A DNA stretch of 64,000 nucleotides from Apostichopus japonicus (taxonomy: Eukaryota > Echinodermata > Holothuroidea > Aspidochirotida > Stichopodidae): the NCBI RefSeq assembly GCF_037975245.1, contig NC_092578.1, positions 16,312,821 through 16,376,820 on the forward strand, written 5' to 3'. The notes under the pieces are model-generated. The model saw only the letters and a list, made by a program, of their open reading frames with translations. It searched no databases and was not told the origin of the DNA. Every line of letters begins with the position of its first letter. The first letter of the stretch is position 1. Of this stretch, positions 51,401-63,400 are shown in pieces. A program made the position numbers and the translations under genes.

Positions 51401-54400
51401 GTTAGTAGTAACATTGGATAACATTTTTTCAACTGAACTGTCATAAATTTGTGTAATTTCTATTAATGAAGTATAGAATATTTTTGTGTTGCGAGTGTGA
51501 AATCTTCTTATGTATCATTCTTCGTGTGATTCTTAAAGTTGAGTTAAATGCCTTTTTCCTGAAAGAAAAGATATGAAACAGGAAGCAATCCCCTTCCAAG
51601 AAAGTGCTGAAGTACTGTAGATAAATGAACAGAAGTAAGGAGGGGGAGGGGAGGGGGAGGGTTGGGGAGGGAGGGGCATGTGGAGACCGGAGGAAGGAAA
51701 ATCACCCATGAACCCAATACAATTTGCAATAGAGCGTTCATTATATATTACAGTATAATTCTCACAATGTTGTTTAATTATGGCAGCTGTCTGAGTCACT
51801 GTACTATTAGGAATGTCATTAAAGGGGGTGATAATGTTGTTTTATCCACCCTTCAAATAACATACCGGATTAACAATGAGGAGTGCATGTTTGTGCACAT
51901 GTTCGTCAGACAGCATGCATGCAGGCAGTGTCTGTTTGAGTTACAGTGGCAACTTTCCTCATCTACTGGGTGTGAAGTATTCTGGAAGACGGTATATTCG
52001 CTGTGGTTGTTGTCGCATCATTTACAATCTCGTTTTAAAATGTTTACCTAGAAGCTGACTGTAAATAATGAGCTATAATGTTACCCACAACCCACACATT
52101 CCAATGGTCTGAGGAGGGTTTGTCATAGTTAGCTGTTATTGTACCAGTGGTATAACCAATGTTGGCACCGCCAACCTGCTGTAAGAGCTACTAGACATTA
52201 TACAGTAGTAGTCTCAAGTGGTTTGGCAGCTTGGTTAAGACTGCTGTAGTGATTGTCAATAGCAATATAATTTATGCTAATCGAGTGAGTGTTTATAGAT
52301 CTATAATATGATATGTACTTTACACTTTACTCAAGTTTGCACACACATTATATAGATACACATGCAATGTTGAGCGCCACTGAATATTGTTGTACTTTGG
52401 ATATTATGCGCTATATAAGGTTATTTGATTGATTGATTGATTGAATGTTGTCTACATATATGTTCTGTTCATCCAATCTACTGTGATGAAAATTTGAATT
52501 GAACTCTCCGACTCGTGCCAAGTTCAGCAGAATATCTTCGACATAAATGTAACCTTTGAGGGAAGTTAGATATGTCATACAGTACATAGTATCCTCAGAG
52601 CAGGCTTGGATTGGGGCAAATATTTATCAAATTTAGGAGGAACCGAAATCCCACAGTGACAAAGTGTTGCGAGCGAACCTACAATAAATTGAATCATCAA
52701 TAAGTTGCTAATTAATGTCATTTGATAAAAGTAAATAAAAAATTAGAAGTGATGCTTTGTTTGATCAATTGCAATCTTATGTTGATTATCAGTACTGAGG
52801 GGATTTGGTAAAATTGCCAAAGAAAATGTAAAAAGCTTCTTTAATTGGTGAAGGGGGAGGGTGGGGGAACAAAGATTTACTTCGCTCCTCGCTTACCTGT
52901 CTCCTCACAACCTTAGCACCTCACAACCTTAGCACCACGAAATCCAAGGGAAATATATCCACAAGAAATTCACGTGAAGACACTTTTAATGGTAGAATGA
53001 GTAGTGAGGAGTGACCGCGGGTGGGTCCGGTCATAGAGGGCGCACAGTGTTATTATTTTACCAGGACTTTATAGGCACGGTAGAATGAGGTGCTAAGGTT
53101 GTGAGGAGACAGGTAAGCTCGTCACTCGTAAATATCCAAACCAGTAAGTTTTGGAATATATAGGCCTCGAGGAGATAATGTTTTATTATATGTTTACCGT
53201 TTACAAATATGACATACTTTCAAGGTAAAATGTAAACAGTGTGTTAATTAATGAACACAAAATCATTTCTTTAACCTTTCAGTGTCATAGAAATATCTTT
53301 GGCACTTTTTTGAGGAATATAAAAAGGAAGGGGAAAAAGAAGGAAATGATTAAAGAACAAAATGAATTTAGGAAAATTTTAATTTTAAAAATTTGAAAAC
53401 TTGTCATGGTTACTAAACTCATATATTTTCTTCGCTCCCTGCTTACCTGTCTCCCCACAACCGTTGCACCTCATTCTACCGTGCCTGGAATGAACTGGTA
53501 ACCTTTTAACACTGCGCGCCCTCTATGAACGGCTCCCTTCCTTCTCATTCTACCATCCAAAGCTGCCAGTAAGGTTTGGAGTTTCTTCCAAGTGGCGCAA
53601 GTTAATTTTTGTGGCTGTTTGGGAGAAATGTTTATCACAATCATGTCTGTGTTTAAACATAGGCCCAATGATGATGGTTGAGTTTGTTTTAAAGGTCATC
53701 TAGATATTCCTCCCAAATATGCTAGGAAGTCAAATAATGGTCGCTGGTACTTTCACTTCTCTGTGTATAATTGTCCTACACCTTAAACATCAGTTGTCTA
53801 GATAATTTTACAGTTGTCAATATCTGGAGATTATTCGTATCGCAGGGTAAGAATCCTCCCAGGAAATTATGTTGAGAAGTTTTTTAAGCTATTTTTTAAG
53901 GTTTATGTAGTTTTGAGGTTGTGTGTGGACATTAGAATGTGTGGACATTAGAATGTACGTGTTGTTCATCTGAGTTGGTTGAAATAGTTATAAATTGCAT
54001 ACATAGGTTTGAGCTTACAGAGCCAAAATAACAGATTCACAAAATACTGTGTATATACAAAAATGCTCTCCTTTATCTCTCCAATTTCCATATCTGAAAG
54101 ACACATGCGAAACAGCGATTTTTTCGTCTTATGTACACCACAGTTTAGCCGTAAAAATATCCGACTGCAATCGTAGGAAATTTTTGAAACACACTTACTT
54201 GCCTCCTGCTTGTTTTTCATCAAATTGAAAGTTGTAACTTTCCTATCAATGGGATGATACAGTGTTACCTCATAATGGTATTGATCATGTGGTGAAAAAC
54301 CCTTCGCGCAATATCCCACCAGTTTTGAGTGTTTCTTGTGACACTATTCTGACTGTCCCCCGTAAAACGGCCCCCCATATCTTTAACCATCTTTAGAACC

Positions 54401-57400
54401 GAGTCATGTTTCATTTTGTGCTCATCGATAAGTAACGGTTAAAATAAAGTAGTGACTCATTTAGAGTGGTCTGTACGAGACACAGAATAGAAACGAGCGG
54501 TCCATCTCTGGTTACATTCACCGCCGTATCTTACTGTCAGACGAGTGTCTGTGGAGTGTTTATGGGTTTCTTTTGTGAAAATTATTGACGCTTGTTCGTT
54601 CATTATCAACACGACATCAATCAAATGTCACGAGAACCACGCGCTAACGGATGGATCACTAATTGGGTCGAAAAATAGATTCGAAGAAACAGAAGAGGAA
54701 TATAAAACTTGGGTACCTGATTAAACTCAAACTCTTTTGAAAAGGGTAATTAAAGAACAATTAGTAGCTGGTTTGGGAATGTGAAGTATATATGCGCAAC
54801 GAAAATTACACATGTACATGCTTAATAAGATTTGCTGCCATGGGTACTTGCAATCTAAACAGTGAAACAATTAATGGAAGGATGGCTATGATTGATGTTA
54901 CTGTGGTAACTGTGCATGATTTACCTGTAGTTTGGAAAGGAGGCTTAGGCTATCTCCTATCAATAACCACTGAAATGTTAGCTTAAACAGTATGCAAACA
55001 ATTCGGCTTGCTCATCCCGAATCTATACCATTCAGCAACAAACCCTTCATTTTCTCAAAATGTTTTCAATCTGGAAACATCCACTGGGTTTTATTAATAT
55101 CCAACTCTAATAGTTCTCCAAACCAATAAGTTTTGGGCATTTTTGGGGGTATTATTTCTTCATCTTCTATGGAAAAATTAAATTAGTTACCATAGGAACC
55201 AAGAATAATTATACATTACCTTTAGACCTTCGCTTTAAAAGCTAATATAATAATGCTCATGTTTGTTTTCATTATTAGTGAAACAGAATTGTTTGAATAA
55301 CGATCGAAGATATGAGTTTCAAATTTCTCAAGGAGTAGCTTGAACATCTCGACGGAAGTGGCCTTTCAGCGGTTCATATAGGATCGTTCCATGGAGAATT
55401 GCTATCTTAAAAACAGAACGAACATGAGCAATGTTTTCTTACCGAAAATTGCCAATTGACGATGCAAAGCCTCGTCAGTGACCCTCAGTTCATTACTTCA
55501 TGGGCTTGTACAGTACACAACCACACACAAGATCTTCCAAACAGCCAAAGAAAAAAAAAAAAAATTTTTTTTTTTAAAAAGAAGTATATGACATCATCCT
55601 TAACTCCTTAACACACTTAAAGAGCAAGCGATTCCTTTCTTCCAAAGCCTGCTATTACCGTCATATCTCTCGGGCAGACCCAATCAAAACTTAAAACCAA
55701 AGATTTAAAGACTGCACAGGTTTGATGACATGGCGGGATGAAAATACCTGTCAGTCATTTCAGAGCTGGAAGGGGGATGAAAGATAAAAATCCTGTATTT
55801 TCTTCCACCTCTCTGGCACGGCGAGAGACGGTCGTGTTTTAACCGAAGTGTCGTCCACGTGAGTTGCCTAGTGACGACAGCGGTGGCTGGGAAAGGTGTT
55901 GTAATTATTGGCTTATATTTCATTGAAGCTTTTTTGCAGTAGACAAGAAGAAAGACTATAATGCCAAAAGTAGGAAAGAAAAAAATGAAAAAAGAAAATG
56001 AAAAAAAATTTAACAGACAGTAATAAGAGATGTCTTTGTTTGTGTCTTTTGCACGGGAAGGGAAAGGTAATGTTGCATGAAATTAATGTTCAGCACAGGA
56101 GAATGCATGTTTTGTAATTCAAATATGAACTACTCATTCATGAGATGAATGTTTCATTAATAACAGGGTCAACTACTGTAGGATGGATGGGAATTGGTCT
56201 CTTTGTTTGGGTATGGATGGAAAAATAGCTGGAAAGTTGTTAAATGTGTGAACACATATGGTAGCTACTGTACATTAGAGCACTTATATTATTCAACTTA
56301 AGTTCATATATAGATTGTATGGGGAACCAGAGAGTAGAGGTTAAAGGTCATTAGTTTATTTGCCTCCAAATGAGCAAAGCAGTCAATGATTGGGTCGTTC
56401 ATGTTCAAATGTTAACAAACAGTTTATTGTCACCGTCAAAGCTTTTTTGTCCACATTGAGGTATATTCGTCATTGTACAAAGTCTGCAAGTTGCCGCAAC
56501 TATTTGAAACTAGAAATAATAAGGGGGGGGGGGGGGGTTGTGGCAAAACTTACCGTGAAGGCTTATCATTTAAAAAATTTATATTAATCGTTTAAGATGT
56601 TGACAAATTTTGAGGCAACATTTTTTTTTTAAGAAAACAGTGCCTTACATACAAAAAACTAGAAGGTTTCAAACCCGGGCATTTTATCTACCGCTCTTTA
56701 CATTAGAATTCCCTTCTTTTGGGGGTTTCAAGTTTGAGGACCAGTTTCAGTCAAATGATTCATTTCTGACTTTCCATTGCCAGTCATTGGCATATTTAGA
56801 TTTACATGTGTGATCACAAAACTTTATGATAAGAGATAAAACAATCCTTGAAAAACATGAAGGTAATATATGCATCATAGTACTTGGTACAGGTAGCCAA
56901 TACTGAGGCTGGAACTGATAGTGGGTGTACGTTTGCAGCTTTTGTCCTCGTGGATATCTTTTCTCTTTTGCACGGTTTTGCAGTGTGTAGTAATTTTTGG
57001 TATTTACTGACAACGGTCTCCGGCTGGACGATAAGTCAAGCAGCTTAATTATAGCATGGCGATGCCTCGAGTGATAACAGATGCTCATTAAAAGTTTTTG
57101 TTTAATTGGGATAGAGATCATTGGGATATAAGCTGGCTCAGATCAATGGCCACACATATACATATATGTTGACAGAATTCTCTTTCATAACAGTCGGATC
57201 CTGTTTAGTCTGTCGTCACTGGTACCCATCTGGGTAAGACGGCCGCAGAGGATGAATTAGATTCTAACGTTTGTTGTCTTTCATCAACATTGCATGATCG
57301 CTACTGCTTTCTTTGTTCGTCGATGACTAATATCGTAATTAGAATGTACAGGATCTTCCTTTCCATATAAGGATTGTAAAGCGCATAGAACTTGTGGATT

Positions 57401-60400
57401 AGGCGCTATATGAATAACGGCATAATAATAAGGCTCTTCTGTAATTATAGTAAAATGTGCAGTTTGTAATTATTGTGGTTTCTTGGGATGTGTTGTAAGA
57501 GGGAGGGGGAGGGGAGGGAGGCAGGGGAGGGGAGGTTGTTCATAACTGTACAATGTTGTACTTTGTCAAATTGTGATTAAAACGTTTGATTGATTCATGA
57601 ATAAGCTAATGTAATGTAGTACGTAAACGATTCTAAAAATTTCTATAGCAAAGGGATGTGTACTTTACAGTAAGTAGGATAAATGTGTGGTATAAAGGAG
57701 TATTGTACTGTTGTTGAGAAAAAACTAAGTTGTATTTTAGCTTGCATAAAAACCTCTTTGAGTCATTCTGAACAAGTTGAAGTGCAGGAGGGAGATGTCA
57801 GATGGGGGCTATATCCCCAGGCCCGCGGAAATAACCATTTCATGAAAACTTCAAACTTCAGTGGTGAGTGTAACATTTGGGCTGTCCAGCTATATATATC
57901 TATATTTAGATATATAACATTGGGGAGGAATTGAGGATTAAGAAACTGGCAGAAATTTAAGGTGAGGTGTAGTGCAGATTCATTGTAGATGTACCATACT
58001 GTAGGTGAACTGTTGGTGTAATTAGGTGCAATGTAGGTTTAATGAAGGTGTAAATACAGGTTTGCTGTAGGTGTATTATAGGTGTGCTGTATGTGTATTA
58101 CAGGTGTGCTATAGGTGTGCTGTTGATGAAATTAGGTGCACTGTAGGTTTAATGTAGGGGTATTGTAGGTGGGCTGTACCTGTATTGCAGGTGTGCTATA
58201 GGCAGGTGTATTGTAGGTTTGCTGTAGGCTGTAGCTATACCTGCTAGCATGATCACATCTCATTCGGAAAACATTTTGCCCATAGCGTCATCTTCATTTG
58301 AGTAGTCTCTCTGTCTGAGGTTTTAATAGGACTCCATAATTTAAGTGATTCAGAAGAATTTGCTGACGTGTCTCTCTCTCTCTGACTGGTATCACTGATA
58401 ATGTCATCAATAAGGTGAACTGTAATTGCATCATCCATGGACAGAAATCATATAAAGCTTTATCTTCATCTTGTGAAAAATATGTACAAGTATCATTTCA
58501 AACTTTCATTAAAAATATCTGAAGAGTTTTTGAAAATTCCTCGAGTGGGAGATTACCCACTTGATGGCAGTCTGAGTTTTGTTCTTAAATTTTTTCAAAT
58601 TTTGAAGAAGCTGGATTCTACCGGGCGTCTCACCGAAATTGCAAGTTTGCTTTTATAACATGTATAACTGACTGTCGGTGTCGTCATCTATAGATTATTA
58701 TTTTACTCCATTCGGAAAAAAAATTTATATAAAAAAAAAACTATATTAATTCTGGAATGCCACATCATTGTGAACTTGTGCGGTAACCCTCCTACGTTAC
58801 CCAGAGCATGACAAGAGCACCCTTGGAGGACTGCTGGCGGCAGATGCTTTTCGTCCGTGCACGGCTCTCGTAGTTGATCTCGTTTTAATGATGTCGTTTC
58901 AGCGGTTGAAGCGCCGTGTTCCGCCATACCCCCGGGGGAGAAAAAAGAAAAGTTTCCCTCTGTGATTTGCATAAAGTCCACTAACCTGTTGTAAGTGGAG
59001 CATGATACGAACTAAGTCTAAAATAGGTCATAGCCGAGAGAGATGAAAGAATGCTTGACAGTTTTAAATATATGAACAGACTGTAGTGTAGAATGTGGTG
59101 TATTGATATGAAATTGCGTTCATTTTCTGGTAACGGATACGGTATTGATATATATCAAATTGGGGAGACAGCTCTCGATGACAAATTACTATGACGATGG
59201 ACACAGAATGGAAACTGACTCAGCCGGCCGGCGGGGAGAAGATCGTTATGTTCTTAATACAAGCATTCAGTTCAAAGCACTAAGACTGTAAGACGTGATA
59301 TAAAATTTACGAATGCACGCTACACAGTAGTATTTACACTCCAAAGGTCGTCTTTTGTTGAAGAGAGAAACAAATAGTGGGTTTTTTTCTGGTGTTTTTA
59401 TGAAAGGTAGAAACTGATAATATGATTGCATTGATCGGACACAATATGTGAAGATTCCTACAATATATATGAAGAAGCTTAAGACTTGGACTGATTGCAT
59501 CAAATTCATGCTGTTTGTGTCAGGTCTATCGAGGCTGTATGTCTTGTATGTCAGTTTTCATGGCCGAAGGTATTGACAATTACCTCCTACCTGTATTAAA
59601 GGATTTCAAAAGTCAGTTGCTATTACATATATACTGTACACATTATTTAAAGTTGTATTTCTCCATTGCCCTTCACGACCGGTTTTATCCTTTAAGGATT
59701 CATCATATGTATGTGTATAAACATATATGTATATATGTATTTATGTATACATATATACATATATATAGATATATTATACAACTTTTGTAACTTTTGTAAT
59801 ACAGTCCCAATGGGGTGGGAGGGGGAGCCATGGGGAAGGGATGGGTGGAAGAGTTTAGAAAAGCTTCCAAGTCAGCAATGATTTAAATGAATGCTTGTTC
59901 TGAAATAATTGAATAATTTCTTTATATAGTTTTTACAGTTATCTGTTGCTATTATCTCTTGCCTTCTATGTACTATACCAGGAAATGCCATTAATTCCTC
60001 AGGGGTGTAATAACATCTAGGTTCACCTGGACAGTGTTGCAGTGTTATCTATATACCTAACAGTGACAAACTTTAATACCAGATATCCCTGTCTATGGTA
60101 TCATTTCCCCCCTGTGTTATCAATTAGGGGTACATCCTTCCCTCAAATTAAAATCATTTATGTCCATGCGCACGGTTCAAAACGTGTCAAAAGTCTAAAT
60201 TTCCCCGTCCAAAAGGAAATTAAAACTGTCAAATATTAACCCTTATATGTCACTTTGAGTAGTGATTGACCAAGAATTACTAATTGAAACAATTAAGATG
60301 TAACTTCAATTTCACTAACAGGTCATAAACTTAAGTGACATCACCTTTTTTTTCTTTTCTTTTTTGGAATTCAAAAGTCAAAGAGGAAAAGGAGTTTTTT

Positions 60401-63400
60401 AGTTTATTAGTAGGACTGTTTGCCACTCATTAAGCCCACCAAAATTGGAGGGGATGAGATAGAGGGGCATGAAGATTGCCTCTTTGGGGAGCAATATTTT
60501 ACATGGTTTCATATAGCATATGTTCTATCAAACAAGCCAAATTGAAGGAGGAACCAATATAATGAGCAAAATATTCACGAAAAATAGAGAAGGGACTACA
60601 TAGAAATACAAAACAAAGTAACATCAATTTTGGCGGGAAAGTAGCGGCAGCAATTCACGGAACCGGTTCACGTACCCCGATAATGCCTTTAAAAATGGGG
60701 GAAAGGGCAGAGTCCAGAATTCAGCCAAAGAGACTCCAACTTAAAAACGATACTTATCGGGATTTGCACAATAGTTTATCCAAAGATCTGCTTCTCTAGT
60801 ACGCACCAAAAGGGGTCCTCATAACGGCTGTTCCGTGAGATTCGAGGAGATAAAAATCTTGAGTTGAAAACCAAATGTTCTTAACAATTTGGTTGGTAGA
60901 ATGAGAGGAGAGGTCATTGACCGGCGGGGTCGGGTTTGAGGGTGCACGGTCTTAAAAGGTTACCAGTTCACTCTAGACACGGTAGTGTGAAAGTGCTGAG
61001 GTTGTGAGGAGACAGGTAAGCTCGTCACTTGTAAATACACAAACCCAGTAATATTTGAAATTTTCGATGATGTTTAAACAACTCTTGCAATTAGGTTCAC
61101 ATTGTAATCTCTCAAAAACAGAAAATCTGAATATAGTTTTTAGGTTAGATGTATATATAGCCAATATATCGAGTCATTCATAATTGAAACCTTGTCATTT
61201 GATATCAGGTATTCTTTCCCTTCATTTTGTTTTACAGTTTTTTAAATTGCTCTGTTCATTTGCAGGTAGTGCCAACGATGAATTGAAGTCCCACCAGTAC
61301 ATGGGAGCTACTGTGAGGAGTGGAGGGGTAAATGGAGACATACTTGTGAGTATTTGCTGTGAATTATACTATATATTACTATAGGTCTCGTATAGTTAGT
61401 CCGGTAGGGTATAGCAACGTGGTACGAAAATTTAGTTAAAGTCGGTCACCAGAGTCAAAGACCCCTTGTAGTTTTTGTCCTCAGAACCTTTGAATATTTC
61501 AGTGACTAATTTCCAAAATTGAAAAATCAGTGAGAGGCCAAAATTGTTTACAGAGTGCTATAAATCTACAGGTGCCAAAGTAAATATATATAATAAAATT
61601 AAAGAAGTACCAGTGTTTCCTCCCTAATATTATCAATTTTAAGAGGTTGACCAGAAAGAAAACAGACAAGGACAAAAGTAAGGGTTAACTGAACAATGTG
61701 TAATAATATTAATGGTAGCAGGAGATGAATATTTGATAAATGTATAAAATATTGATTAGGAATCTGCATCAGTCGAAATCACATGGACACTGGATTCTGT
61801 TTGTCAATATGTGGCTATGGTCACTATGGGAGAATAATAAGTGTTAAAAAACTTAAAAGTTACCATGAGGAGTGCTCTAGGATTGAAGAAGAAAGGGTCA
61901 GTATGGATGGTCAAGGGGTGAGAATGACCCTGCTAAAATGTTTGTCAGGTTTTGTTTGAATATGTGACTCAGGATAGTGGGGGGGGTGCGGGTGGGTCCT
62001 CACTTACTTTCCTACGAGGGCCAGAGAAAAACATTTCTTGTGCATAGCAAAGTGCCAGATACAATATATATATCACAGTACACCATGACAAGCCTTAAGG
62101 TATTAAGGATCCACCTACCTGCTTAATAGTGCAATATTGTGGGCTGATTTTTTTTTTTTTTACGGGCCTGATTGAAATCTTTTGTGGGCTGAGTTTGATT
62201 CGTGTGCCACCTATTGACAACCCCTGGGCGCTCGTAATTATCTCTAGACTAAGAACTCGCCAAAATGCAAAGTTGGTAAGAACTGTGCAACGGAATACAA
62301 GTGAAAGCCGCAGTGCAACTTGCACAACTGGTAACTGTACAAAACCGTACAGCTGGGCATCGGTGGAAAATTCATGAAAAACAAGGAAAAATATTAGAGG
62401 TTCCATATGGAAGATTTGTTTAGGGATGAAGTACACTTGAAATAACATCTGCTGTAATCAGAAAAGCCCACCAGAGTGAAAACCAGCCTGGTCTGGGTGG
62501 ATGGAAACCAGGCAGGTGCGAAATTATGGGATGTAGGGCTTATTTGACTGATGGAGACAAGGGTTACATACAGTATGTGGGAGGGAGCCCAGTGCTAAAC
62601 TGTTGCAAATGGTATCAAAGGCTCGGTTTGGATTGAAGTTCATATTTTGAATGGAGGTAGATGAGCATAGTTGTCGGTAAAAAGGAAACTACACCATGCA
62701 TTATAATGTCAAAGGTCGCAGGTCTGCATTAATGACTACAGATATGTTCCAAGTATTAATGCGCACCTGTTATGGGAAATCAATTATTTCTAGGAAGGGG
62801 AAGCTATGACAAATGATGACGGACCTTTAACATAGTGACAAGCTATCTTATATATCATTGCAGACAAAATTATTAACAACATAAACTATGTCAATTAACC
62901 CCCCCTCTATTGTTGTACATCTCTATATCTATATACATATATAATTACTATTTGTAACTAAAAATACTGAAGTTAGGCAGTCAAGCTATTGAAAAGACTG
63001 AGGGAATCTAGGGTTGATCGAAAGTTGAAAACCTATGCCTTCAAAACTTGTGAGGGGTGGGGATGGGAAAGGGGTCAGACTAAGGGATCACTTCTCGCCT
63101 TGCAGGGACCCTGATACAGGTTAGAGATTGAGTGGTGGGGATAGGAAAGGGGTCAGACTAAAGTTAAGTGGTGCTGAAATTGCCACCTTTGGTGCACATT
63201 TAACCACATCTTTATCGTGGGGGGGGGAGGGGAGGGAGGAAATGCTAATACCGCCAGGGGAGGAGTCTAAGGGGAGTGCTGTTCCCTTTCCCTTTGAGAA
63301 ATGTTGGTAAAATTGAGGGTGCTCTGATGCAAAATGGTGCTATATTTTGAAACTTTTGAAACAATGTCAAAGGATTTGCAACTGTTTACGGGTTGTACTG

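Noticed and set aside
53966-54319. A 117-codon minus-strand frame
   Set aside because: Mixed composition but no family match, no supported start or splice partners; kept out for lack of evidence.
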